DNA of 56,041 nt from Legionella sp. W10-070 (GTDB lineage Bacteria; Pseudomonadota; Gammaproteobacteria; Legionellales; Legionellaceae). The stretch covers positions 1 to 56,041 of the forward strand of contig NZ_CAAAJC010000019.1 of the NCBI RefSeq assembly GCF_900640175.1, read 5' to 3'. The translations under genes were made by a program, and so were the position numbers. Shown here piece after piece: positions 26,594 to 34,502 of the stretch; the stretch's first letter is position 1, and every line of letters starts with the position of its first letter. The notes beneath the pieces are model-generated. The model ran no database searches, was not told the DNA's origin, and was given only the letters and a program-made list of their open reading frames with translations.

Positions 26594-26611
26594 TTTAGGA
26601 CATGTCCTAAA
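26594..26611. promoter_or_regulatory. 18-bp perfect palindrome upstream of the fad operon; candidate operator
   Basis: TTTAGGACATGTCCTAAA reads the same on both strands. It lies about 90 bases before the fadI start, in a 329-base region (26374-26702) that otherwise holds only the tRNA-Ser upstream area and AT-rich sequence. The size and symmetry suit a dimeric repressor such as a TetR-family fatty-acid regulator; the protein is not identified. Confidence 0.45.
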
Positions 26612-26702
26612 GCTTACAAAAACTTGGGATAGCTGCTATCTTTTATGTTTTTAGAATATCATGAAACGATTGTCAGCTGCATGGCAAATATCAGGAGGAG
26701 TA

Positions 26703-28022
26703 ATGAAGCATAAATCGAATTTAAGTGGTAGGGAAGTATATGTAGTTGATGGGAGCCGAACTCCCTTTCTAAAAGCAAAAGGGGTAGGGCCTTTTTCCAG
26801 CTCTGATTTGGCTGTAGCTGCAGGTATGCCTCTATTAAATCGCCAGCCTTTTTCTCCCTCAGAATTGGATGAAGTTATTATTGGTTCTGCCATGCCAGGT
26901 CCTGATGAGGCGAATATTGCCAGGGTAGTTGCTTTGCGTTTAGGTTGCGGTGAGCGGGTGCCTGCATTTACGGTGATGAGGAATTGTGCTTCAGGAATGC
27001 AGGCGTTAGACAATGCTGCGATGCAGATAGCCAGTGGCCGAAGTAACCTCGTGCTTGCTGGTGGAACTGAAGCTATGAGTCATGCCCCTTTATTATTTAA
27101 TCAAAAAATGGCTGTATGGTTGTCGAGTTGGTTTGCTGCGAAAAGTGTTAGTCAGCGGGCGGCTTTGATTACAAAATTCAGGCCTGGTTTTTTGGCTCCG
27201 GTGATTGCTTTGTTAAGAGGACTTACGGATCCGATTGTCGGGTTGAATATGGGGCAAACCGCTGAGAAAGTCGCTTATCGGTTTAATATTACTCGTGAGC
27301 AAATGGATTCTTTTGCCAGCGAGAGTCACCAGCGTTTAGCGCTTGCTTACGCGGAAGGGCGTATGGAAGAAGTTGTGCCTGTCATAGATTATAAAGGCCG
27401 TGTCTATTCCCAGGATGATGGCATCCGTCCTGATTCTACCGTTGAGCGCTTAGCAAAGCTGAAGCCGTATTTTGACAAGAAATATGGAATGGTTACAGCA
27501 GGTAACAGCTCTCAGGTTACTGATGGTGCCTGCCTTTTGTTGTTAGCCAGTGCTGAGGCGATAAAAAAATATAATTTACCGGTTATCGGACGTATTATTG
27601 ATTCACAATGGGCAGCCCTTGATCCTTCGCAAATGGGGCTGGGGCCTGTGCATGCAGCAACACCTATCATGCAGCGTCATAACTTAACACCAGCTGATAT
27701 TGATTGTTGGGAAATTAACGAGGCTTTTGCCGCACAAGTACTTGGCTGTCTGGCTGCCTGGGAAGATAAAGAATATTGCCGGACTCAATTAGGTTTAAAA
27801 CAACCCATGGGTTCTCCATCCCTTGCCAGGCTGAATAGGGAAGGAGGGGCTATTGCTGCTGGACACCCGGTTGGTGCCAGTGGTGCGCGTATTGTGCTGC
27901 ATGTGTTGCAATCGCTTAAACATCATAATGAGAGTCGCGGTATGGCTGCTATTTGTATAGGTGGTGGACAAGGCGGAGCAATGTATCTGGAACGTGTGAC
28001 AGAGGTGAAAGGACATGAATAA
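26703..28022 (+). CDS. fadI: 3-ketoacyl-CoA thiolase (acetyl-CoA acyltransferase)
   Basis: This 439-residue thiolase catalyses the last step of fatty acid beta-oxidation, splitting 3-ketoacyl-CoA with CoA. The ATG at 26703 is chosen over one at 26661 because AGGAGGAG lies just before it. Catalytic residues are readable: the nucleophile C95 in MRNCASGMQA, the His in GGAIAAGHPVGASGAR, and the second Cys in CIGGGQGGAM. NEAFAAQVL is also conserved. Its 3' end overlaps the next gene by 8 bases, so the two subunits of the trifunctional system are made together. The length suits FadI or a mitochondrial-type thiolase better than FadA. Confidence 0.93.
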   Translation: MKHKSNLSGREVYVVDGSRTPFLKAKGVGPFSSSDLAVAAGMPLLNRQPFSPSELDEVIIGSAMPGPDEANIARVVALRLGCGERVPAFTVMRNCASGMQALDNAAMQIASGRSNLVLAGGTEAMSHAPLLFNQKMAVWLSSWFAAKSVSQRAALITKFRPGFLAPVIALLRGLTDPIVGLNMGQTAEKVAYRFNITREQMDSFASESHQRLALAYAEGRMEEVVPVIDYKGRVYSQDDGIRPDSTVERLAKLKPYFDKKYGMVTAGNSSQVTDGACLLLLASAEAIKKYNLPVIGRIIDSQWAALDPSQMGLGPVHAATPIMQRHNLTPADIDCWEINEAFAAQVLGCLAAWEDKEYCRTQLGLKQPMGSPSLARLNREGGAIAAGHPVGASGARIVLHVLQSLKHHNESRGMAAICIGGGQGGAMYLERVTEVKGHE

Positions 28023-30036
28023 TTATAAACACTGGACATTGGAAACTGACGCAGATCATATTGCCTGGTTAGCTATCAATCGGCAGGATACGGCGGTTAA
28101 TGCAATTAATGACGAGGTTTTGGATGAATTAAATGGTATTCTGCAAGAATTGCCACAACTTCCTGACCTAAAAGGTTTAATTGTATACTCTGGTAAAAAT
28201 AAGGGATTTATTGCTGGTGCAGATGTTAACGCGTTCTCTAAATTTTCAACACCAGCAGAAGCGGTGGATTTTTTAAGGAAAGGTCAGGCCGTTTTTTCTC
28301 GTTTAGAAGCTTTATCTATCCCAACTGTAGCAATGATTGATGGTTTTTGTATGGGGGGCGGTTTGGAGCTGGCTCTCGCTTGTGATTACCGGGTGGTAAG
28401 TGATGATAAAGATACCCGTCTGGGCTTACCTGAAATTATGCTGGGTATTCATCCTGGCTGGGGTGGTACGGTTCGCTTGCCACGATTGATTGGGGGTTTT
28501 AATGCCCTATCAAAAATGATTCTGACAGGTGCCCCACTTAGTGCGGAAAAGGCTAAGCATTTAGGTGTAGTCGATGATGTAGTGCCTCTGCGCCAACTTA
28601 AACGGGCGGCAGTCTATTTCATAATAAATAAACCGCCAAAGCATAAACCAGGTTTTGTTCAATCGTTGACAAATTATTCATGGGTGCGGACGTTTCTTGC
28701 CCCTTTACTTCGGTATAATGTAGCCAAGCGTGTCTCTAAAGAACATTATCCGGCACCGTATGCGACTATTGATCTTTGGGATAGAGAGGGGGCATCAGGC
28801 GATCGTGCTTACTTAAAAGAAGCTGATTCTGTAGAAAAGTTAGTCAGCAAAGGTGATACAGCAGCCAATCTTATACGTGCTTTTTTACTACGAGAGCGGA
28901 TGAAAGCCTTCGCTAAAGAAAGTGATTTCCATGCTCAACATATTCATGTTATTGGCGCTGGCGTGATGGGGGGAGATATCGCTGCATGGTGTGCCTTACG
29001 TGGGCTACATGTTACCTTGCAGGATAAATCTCAAGTGCAAATTGCCCCTGCTATCGGTCGAGCGCATACTTTATTTAAAAAGAAACTGCGTAAACCCCGT
29101 TTAATTCAGGCAGCAATGGATAGGTTGATTCCCGATCCTGATGGGTATGGAATTGCTCGGGCGGATGTAATTATCGAGGCGGTATTTGAAAATCTTGCTG
29201 TTAAGCAAGAAATTATGCAACAAGTGGAAGCAAAGGCAAAAAAAGAGGCGATTATTGCCACCAATACTTCAAGCATTCCTTTAGACGAAATTAGTCAGGC
29301 GATGACGAATCCCCAGCGTCTGGTTGGCATTCACTTCTTTAATCCAGTTGCCAAAATGGAATTGGTAGAAGTGGTAAGCAGTTCCCAGACTTCAAAAGAA
29401 ATTTGTCAACAATCTTGTTCTTTTGTTAATCAAATTGGCCGTTTACCATTACCTGTTAAATCAAGCCCCGGCTTTTTAATCAACCGCGTATTAATGCCTT
29501 ATCTCATGGAATGTGTCCAGTTACTTGAGGAAGGATATAGTGGTGAAGAGATTGATCAGGCAGCAAAAGATTTTGGTATGATAATGGGACCTGTGGAATT
29601 GGCCGATACAGTCGGTATGGACGTCTGCCTGGCTGTTGCGGAGAATCTGACAACGCATTTTGGTGGTACAGTCCCACAAAGATTGAGGGATATGGTAAAA
29701 GAAGGCAAGCTGGGGCGTAAGTCTGGACAAGGGTTCTATCGCTATAAGAATGGTAAGCCGATCAAGCGAAAAACAAAAGATATAAAGGTAAACAAAGAAA
29801 TAGCCAATCGCTTAATCCTTCGCATGGTGAATGAAGCCGCTTCCTGTTTGCGTGAGGGCGTGGTGGCAGATAGTGATTTATTGGATGGTGGTATGATTTT
29901 CGCTACCGGATTTGCGCCATTTCGAGGTGGGCCAATGAATTACGCCAGGCAATTTGGTCATGATAAACTAAACGAACTGTTTGCCAAGTTAGAGGCTCGG
30001 TACGGTGAGCGCTTTAAAGCAGATGCCAGTTTGTAG
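28015..30036 (+). CDS. fadJ: Enoyl-CoA hydratase/3-hydroxyacyl-CoA dehydrogenase
   Basis: This 673-residue bifunctional enzyme partners with the thiolase. Residues 1-200 are a crotonase domain with GADVNAF, MGGGLELALACDYRV and LPEIMLGIHPGWGGTVRLP; the catalytic Glu lies in this block. From about residue 308 the NAD-binding motif HVIGAGVMGGDIAAWCA begins. IHFFNPVAKMELVEVV carries the catalytic His, and a C-terminal 3HCDH domain follows with GFLINRVLMPYL. It is shorter than E. coli FadB (729) or FadJ (714), consistent with the shorter linkers of this group. fadI and fadJ form a two-gene operon. Confidence 0.92.
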   Translation: MNNYKHWTLETDADHIAWLAINRQDTAVNAINDEVLDELNGILQELPQLPDLKGLIVYSGKNKGFIAGADVNAFSKFSTPAEAVDFLRKGQAVFSRLEALSIPTVAMIDGFCMGGGLELALACDYRVVSDDKDTRLGLPEIMLGIHPGWGGTVRLPRLIGGFNALSKMILTGAPLSAEKAKHLGVVDDVVPLRQLKRAAVYFIINKPPKHKPGFVQSLTNYSWVRTFLAPLLRYNVAKRVSKEHYPAPYATIDLWDREGASGDRAYLKEADSVEKLVSKGDTAANLIRAFLLRERMKAFAKESDFHAQHIHVIGAGVMGGDIAAWCALRGLHVTLQDKSQVQIAPAIGRAHTLFKKKLRKPRLIQAAMDRLIPDPDGYGIARADVIIEAVFENLAVKQEIMQQVEAKAKKEAIIATNTSSIPLDEISQAMTNPQRLVGIHFFNPVAKMELVEVVSSSQTSKEICQQSCSFVNQIGRLPLPVKSSPGFLINRVLMPYLMECVQLLEEGYSGEEIDQAAKDFGMIMGPVELADTVGMDVCLAVAENLTTHFGGTVPQRLRDMVKEGKLGRKSGQGFYRYKNGKPIKRKTKDIKVNKEIANRLILRMVNEAASCLREGVVADSDLLDGGMIFATGFAPFRGGPMNYARQFGHDKLNELFAKLEARYGERFKADASL

Positions 30037-30088
30037 TTTGGTTCTGGCATACTGACGATTGTTATAGGTTCTTAACGCTGTTATCTGG

Positions 30089-30119
30089 ATTCCGCGGCAT
30101 TTGATTCTGGCCGCGGAAT
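30089..30119. repeat. REP-like GC-rich palindrome after fadJ
   Basis: ATTCCGCGGC (30089-30098) and GCCGCGGAAT (30110-30119) are perfect inverted repeats around an 11-base loop. It lies in the 203-base gap between fadJ and the next gene and shares a WTCCGCG core with the elements at 100-187 and 55696-55767. No T tract follows, so it is more likely a repeat element than a terminator. Confidence 0.5.
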
Positions 30120-30239
30120 GGTGTTGACCTTTCTTCTTATCAGTCTGCATATTTCCAGCAGAATAAATTAAAATGGCTTGCTCTCTTTTTTGCAGCAGGT
30201 ATTATTTTCTTTACCGTCTCTATTAATGAGATAACTTTC

Positions 30240-31142
30240 ATGTTCGTTTTTTGTCGTTGTCAATTTTTTGGTGTATGCCTGGCCATGGTTGTTTTATCCC
30301 CCTTGTGGGCGACCACTTATGTGTTGCCTGCTCAAGGTGATGTGGTTGGGGAAATTCAGTACACTAATGCTGAAATCGGTGAAACGCTTGCTGAAGTAGG
30401 TATGCGTTATAATATAGGTTATTATGAGATAGCAAGAGCAAATCCTCAGGTCGATCCCTCAAGGCCATTATCACCCCATACAAGATTGGTTATTCCTTCC
30501 CAATTTATTTTGCCCGCGGTGCCTCGTCAGGGGTTGGTGATAAATTTAGCTGAATACCGCCTTTATTATTTTCCTCCTCATGACAACGTGGTTATTACCA
30601 TGCCTGTCGGGATCGGTCGTGAAGGCTGGACAACTCCTTTAGGCGTCACTAAAGTTACCAGCAAGGAACGGGATCCTGTTTGGCGGCCTACTCCAAACGT
30701 TAGAGCCGAGGCGGCCAAAAATGGTACCCCAATTCCGCACGAATTTCCCCCAGGAGAAGGAAATCCCTTGGGACGTCACATTTTACGTTTAGGGTGGCCC
30801 ACTTATCTTATTCATGGAACGAACCGGCATAATGGAGTCGGGGCGAGAGTAAGTGCTGGATGTATACGTATGATGCCTGAAGATATTGAACATTTATTTG
30901 GACTGGTGAATGTAGGCACTGCAGTACGGGTAATCAATGAGCCAGTAAAATTAGGTTACTCTCAAGGCTCACTCTATATCCAGGTACATCCGATATTGGC
31001 TGAGCAAAGGGGGAAAAATCTAAAAGACCTGGCTTTTTCTCAACTCAATCATATTACAGTGATTAATAAAGTAAATGAAAAAGTATTGGGGACGGAGCTA
31101 AGTTACCCTAGTGGAATCCCTAGAAAGATTAGCCAGATATGA
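30240..31142 (+). CDS. L,D-transpeptidase (YkuD/ErfK-YbiS type) with LysM-like domain
   Basis: This 300-residue exported enzyme cross-links peptidoglycan or attaches proteins to it. A signal peptide (FFGVCLAMVVLSPLWAT) is followed by a LysM-like segment (GETLAEVGMRYNIGYYEIARANPQ) that binds peptidoglycan. The YkuD domain spans about residues 100-235, with IHGTNRHNGVG (H192) and SAGCIRMMPEDI (catalytic C208). The general layout matches E. coli YcfS/ErfK. It overlaps the minus-strand PAP2 gene tail to tail by 45 bases. Confidence 0.92.
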   Translation: MFVFCRCQFFGVCLAMVVLSPLWATTYVLPAQGDVVGEIQYTNAEIGETLAEVGMRYNIGYYEIARANPQVDPSRPLSPHTRLVIPSQFILPAVPRQGLVINLAEYRLYYFPPHDNVVITMPVGIGREGWTTPLGVTKVTSKERDPVWRPTPNVRAEAAKNGTPIPHEFPPGEGNPLGRHILRLGWPTYLIHGTNRHNGVGARVSAGCIRMMPEDIEHLFGLVNVGTAVRVINEPVKLGYSQGSLYIQVHPILAEQRGKNLKDLAFSQLNHITVINKVNEKVLGTELSYPSGIPRKISQI

Positions 31143-31994
31143 GTGGATGCCATGAGCCAGGAGGAGCACAATCAAGCTTCCCAGTAAATCAATTGGATAA
31201 TGCCAGCCAAGAAGCACGCAGGAGGCAATTAATAATAAATTAATCGGCAGCAGAGGGATAAACAGGGGCGGACACCAGCGTACCAAATAAAGACAAAGCC
31301 ACGCCCATATTGCATGGAAGGACGGAAATGCAATCATGCCTCCTTTCATGGTGGACGGGGGGGTATGCTGACGAATTTCTTTAAACTTGATGCCTGTGGC
31401 ATACTGATCTTGAGAAAAATGAGGGCTATCAATAAAACTGGCAGGAGCTAGCGTAGGATAAAAATAATATAAAGAAAAACCAATCAGTGCACTTAATAGT
31501 AATAAGCATAAGTATTCTCTTACGTAACCAAGTCGTTGCATAAAGATGACAACAACAGGTAAGAGACTCATTTGATACGGTAAACTATCATAAATGGGAA
31601 TCAGTAAGTTTGTTAGCCATGGATAACTGACAGTCCAGCCAAGGATATCTCCGACATCGATGCCTAAGGCTGCTTCCATGGCAATTAATTTTTCATCAAT
31701 GGGTTGAAAAGGAGTGTATTGAATGGCATTGGTGGCAAAAGCAACGGTTGCCATAACCAGAAAATAATAGATAAGTTCCCTGGTAATTTTGACTGCTCTA
31801 CTTTGGCTTCCAAATTGTAGATAGCTTCCCCAAAATAATAGAAATAAGAGCGTTACTATTAGAGGTGTTTCTGGAGGAAAATAATTATTTCCAGGAAATT
31901 TAAAGATAAAATAATTAACAGCAAGAGCTATGGTGGCCAATGTAAGAATGATGAGGCCTGTAATTAAAGTGCAAGCTTTAGTAGGATGTTGCAT
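31098..31994 (-). CDS. PAP2-family membrane phosphatase (inositolphosphotransferase Aur1/Ipt1-like)
   Basis: This 298-residue protein has about six to seven membrane helices. The PAP2 active-site motifs are present: FPSFHAIWAW (Ser-Phe-His) and LLGWHYPIDLLGS (His with downstream Asp), about 45 residues apart. The arrangement resembles the PAP2_3 group, which includes Aur1-like inositol phosphotransferases and lipid phosphatases. It would act on a phospholipid or isoprenyl phosphate at the outer face of the inner membrane; the substrate is unknown. Its start lies 12 bases from the stop of the CsrA-like gene in the same direction, so the two may be one operon. Confidence 0.8.
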   Translation of the reverse strand: MQHPTKACTLITGLIILTLATIALAVNYFIFKFPGNNYFPPETPLIVTLLFLLFWGSYLQFGSQSRAVKITRELIYYFLVMATVAFATNAIQYTPFQPIDEKLIAMEAALGIDVGDILGWTVSYPWLTNLLIPIYDSLPYQMSLLPVVVIFMQRLGYVREYLCLLLLSALIGFSLYYFYPTLAPASFIDSPHFSQDQYATGIKFKEIRQHTPPSTMKGGMIAFPSFHAIWAWLCLYLVRWCPPLFIPLLPINLLLIASCVLLGWHYPIDLLGSLIVLLLAHGIHSYLANLSRDSTRVT

Positions 31995-32005
31995 ACTCGA
32001 GTTGG

Positions 32006-32206
32006 CTATTCAGTATCGCTACTTTGTTGCTGTTTTTGTTTGATGGCGCGATGAATTTCTTCGCGATGAACTTCAATTGAACGCGGCGCTTCCACACCAA
32101 ATTTGATATTACCATGCTCCAGAGTTTTAAATGCCACCACTTGAATAATCTTCCCATCAATGTTAATAGTTAATGGTTCTTCAAAAGGAATGGTTACTAT
32201 GTTCAT
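32006..32206 (-). CDS. Divergent CsrA-family protein
   Basis: This 66-residue protein has the C-terminal half of CsrA intact: GNIKFGVEAPRSIEVHREEIHRAI matches the usual G-x-V-x-I-G-V-x-A-P-x-x-x-x-V-H-R-E-E-I block, including the Arg of VHREE that contacts RNA. The N-terminus reads MNIVTIPFEEPLTI in place of the M-L-I-L-T-R-R-x-G-E pattern, so the paired Arg residues of the first strand that bind RNA are missing. The start at 32206 has AGAGG upstream and gives family length. It may bind RNA differently or modulate true CsrA by forming mixed dimers; both are inference. It lies upstream of the PAP2 gene. Confidence 0.82.
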   Translation of the reverse strand: MNIVTIPFEEPLTINIDGKIIQVVAFKTLEHGNIKFGVEAPRSIEVHREEIHRAIKQKQQQSSDTE

Positions 32207-32339
32207 ATAAAAAACCTCTTTAGTTTTTAATACGTTATATCGCATGACCCAGGTAAAAGCAACGGTTTGAGGACAAATTAAATAAGTTACAATTAATACC
32301 ACCAAGCGCAGTTTTAATCGCCCGGAGCTATCAAAATAT

Positions 32340-32368
32340 TTGCTCTATAGTAGAAAACAAGTTAATAT
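32340..32368 (+). promoter_or_regulatory. Candidate promoter of the rpsF operon
   Basis: TTGCTC (32340-32345) and TAATAT (32363-32368) are 17 bases apart. The start would be near 32375, leaving a leader of about 60 bases before rpsF, long enough for autoregulation by S6-S18, which is known in E. coli. No structure was confirmed. Confidence 0.35.
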
Positions 32369-32434
32369 TGTGCGTTTTTTTAACCTTGCCTTACCCTGGT
32401 TTCAAGGGAAGGCTACAATCCATAAGGAGAAACG

Positions 32435-32773
32435 ATGAGACATTATGAAATAGTGTTTCTTGTCCATCCCGATCAAAGCGAGCAAGTACCAGCAATGGTT
32501 GAGCGCTATGAGGGAATTATTACCAAACATGAGGGTAAAATTCATCGCAAAGAAGATTGGGGACGTAGACAATTAGCCTACACAATTAAAGAAGTACATA
32601 AAGCGCATTACATATTAATGAACATTGAATGTAATCAGGCTGCTCTTGATGAGTTAAAGAATGCGTTTAAATTTAATGATGCAATCTTAAGAAACTTAAT
32701 CATTAAACAGAAACATGCAATCACCGGGCCGTCTGCACTTATGAAAAAAGAAAAAGACGATCGGGCCGCCTAA
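32435..32773 (+). CDS. rpsF: 30S ribosomal protein S6
   Basis: This 112-residue ribosomal protein has [18 protein letters not shown] at the start and [14 protein letters not shown] in the middle, both standard for bacterial S6. AAGGAG lies six bases before the ATG. It binds S18 and the central domain of 16S rRNA. It is first in rpsF-rpsR-DUF2232-rplI. Confidence 0.97.
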   Translation: MRHYEIVFLVHPDQSEQVPAMVERYEGIITKHEGKIHRKEDWGRRQLAYTIKEVHKAHYILMNIECNQAALDELKNAFKFNDAILRNLIIKQKHAITGPSALMKKEKDDRAA

Positions 32774-32784
32774 GGAGTAGAAAA

Positions 32785-33003
32785 ATGTCAGCACCTTATT
32801 TTCGACGAAAAAAAATGTCTCGTGAAACCAGCGAAATCGATTACAAAAATCCTTCGGATTTAAAATTATATATCACTGAAACTGGAAAAATTGTACCTAG
32901 CCGTATTACGGGCACACCAACCCGTCCGCAGCGTGAATTGGCAATAGCGATTAAGCGTGCCCGGTTTCTGGGCTTATTGCCTTATTGCGATAGCCATCGT
33001 TAA
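32785..33003 (+). CDS. rpsR: 30S ribosomal protein S18
   Basis: This 72-residue basic protein has [19 protein letters not shown] and [30 protein letters not shown], the normal S18 pattern. Many S18 proteins have a zinc-binding Cys pair at the N-terminus; none is present here, as in E. coli. AAGGAG lies before the ATG. It forms a heterodimer with S6 on the ribosomal platform. Confidence 0.97.
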   Translation: MSAPYFRRKKMSRETSEIDYKNPSDLKLYITETGKIVPSRITGTPTRPQRELAIAIKRARFLGLLPYCDSHR

Positions 33004-33006
33004 GAA

Positions 33007-33921
33007 ATGATCCGTTCAGGCGAATTATTGCGCAAACAAGGTCATTTTCTGTTAGAGAATGACCTTTATGCATGGGCTTCTATTGCAATTTTAGCTTTAA
33101 TTCCTTTTGCAACCTGGTTATCAGCAGCTATTGTTGCCCTGATAACCCTGCGTAAAGGAATGAGTAGCGGTTTTCCAGCATTGGCAATAGGCATTGTCAC
33201 CCTATTGGGTTTGTCGTTAGTGTTCAGCTCTTTATCTGGTGGAATTGTGCCTGCTGTTATGGCCTTTTTACCCTGCTATCTGGCGGCTTCTGTGTTGCGG
33301 GTATCAGCAAACTGGCGACTGGCGGTAAGCTTTATTGTGGTTCAGGCTTTGGTGGGTATCCTCCTGGTGCATTGGTTGGCTCCTGAGTTCATTGCAGGGC
33401 AGTATCAATTAATCCAGAACATCCTCAAGGAATTAGAGCGTGATGGTTCTATAGCTGGTTTGTTTAATAACCAGGAAACGATGGATCCTATGGTGATTGC
33501 CAATTACATGCTAGGACTGCAAGTGGTAAGTATCGCTTTATCGGCAATTATCTCCCTTATGTTGGCACGTTCTGTTCAAGCCAGGTTGTTTTATCCTGGC
33601 GGTTATCGTCAGGAAATGCTTGCTTTTCGTGCGAGTGTCTGGGGGGTGGTTTTCCTTATCATTACGGCGTTGGGCGCTTACCAAGGTAATCCTTTGGCGA
33701 TAAGCTGCTTGCCAATACTTGTAGTGTATTACCTTGGTGCAGGACTGAGTTTGGGTTTTAATATTTTGACTAAGGGAAAAGGGCTTGGGGCGTTGGTTTT
33801 ATTATTAACTCCTTTAATCCTGCTACCCTTTGTTATGATGCCGATTTACGCTATTTTAGGGGCTTTGGATAGTTTATTTAATTTTAGAGTATATTTACCC
33901 GCTAATGCGAGTAAAAAATAA
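33007..33921 (+). CDS. DUF2232 membrane protein
   Basis: This 304-residue protein has about eight membrane helices and starts 3 bases after rpsR. Proteins of this family (DUF2232, YybS-like) occur between rpsR and rplI in many gammaproteobacteria. It opens with a soluble stretch ([21 protein letters not shown]), and all later segments are hydrophobic. Its role is unknown; its place between ribosomal protein genes suggests co-expression with translation. Confidence 0.8.
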   Translation: MIRSGELLRKQGHFLLENDLYAWASIAILALIPFATWLSAAIVALITLRKGMSSGFPALAIGIVTLLGLSLVFSSLSGGIVPAVMAFLPCYLAASVLRVSANWRLAVSFIVVQALVGILLVHWLAPEFIAGQYQLIQNILKELERDGSIAGLFNNQETMDPMVIANYMLGLQVVSIALSAIISLMLARSVQARLFYPGGYRQEMLAFRASVWGVVFLIITALGAYQGNPLAISCLPILVVYYLGAGLSLGFNILTKGKGLGALVLLLTPLILLPFVMMPIYAILGALDSLFNFRVYLPANASKK

Positions 33922-33935
33922 AATGGGGTATTAAG

Positions 33936-34385
33936 ATGGAAGTTATTTTATTAGAAAAAATTAGAAACCTGGGAAATCTGGGTGATAAAGTTAATGTTAA
34001 GGCAGGCTATGGCCGTAATTTTTTAATTCCTCAAAGTAAAGCTGTATTCGCTACAGACGAGAACATTAAGCGCTTCGAGGAGCGTCGTGCAGAGCTTGAG
34101 AAAAAAGCGCAGCAGACATTAACTCAGGCTGAACAACGTGCTGCTAAATTAAACGATACGACGGTGGCTATTTCTGCAATGGCAAGCGAAGAAGGCAAGC
34201 TTTATGGTTCAGTTGGTCCCAATGAGATTAGAGACGCGCTGAAAGCCAAGTCTATTGAAGTGAGCAAGCGGGAAATTGTAATGCCAGAGGGACCTATCCA
34301 CTCGGTTGGCGATTATGCAGTAGAGATTCATGTCCATACCGATGTTATTGCAACGCTTCAGGTGCAAATCGTAGCAGCAAAATAA
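33936..34385 (+). CDS. rplI: 50S ribosomal protein L9
   Basis: This 149-residue protein has the L9 N-terminal domain [19 protein letters not shown] with [12 protein letters not shown], a long linker helix and a C-terminal domain ending [15 protein letters not shown]. It stabilises the L1 stalk region of the 50S subunit. It is the last gene of the operon and is followed by a strong terminator. Confidence 0.97.
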   Translation: MEVILLEKIRNLGNLGDKVNVKAGYGRNFLIPQSKAVFATDENIKRFEERRAELEKKAQQTLTQAEQRAAKLNDTTVAISAMASEEGKLYGSVGPNEIRDALKAKSIEVSKREIVMPEGPIHSVGDYAVEIHVHTDVIATLQVQIVAAK

Positions 34386-34402
34386 TCTGAAGTATTCCTT
34401 TA

Positions 34403-34430
34403 AAAACCTGCTTTTCGGCAGGTTTTTTCT
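34403..34430 (+). terminator. Rho-independent terminator of the rpsF operon
   Basis: AAAACCTGC (34403-34411) pairs with GCAGGTTTT (34418-34426), with six T's in the run 34423-34428. It lies 18 bases after the rplI stop. Confidence 0.92.
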
Positions 34431-34488
34431 TAAATATCCATATCAATTTTTTATTGTGTCATTATAACCATGGTTCAAATTTGTTTGC

Positions 34489-34494
34489 TATAAT
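34489..34494 (+). promoter_or_regulatory. TATAAT box directly before the gene at 34503
   Basis: A perfect TATAAT lies 8 bases before the GTG start of the next gene, so a transcript starting there would have almost no leader. No good -35 box is present at the standard distance, so activator-dependent use or chance match are both possible. Confidence 0.3.
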
Positions 34495-34502
34495 CCGTTT
34501 AT

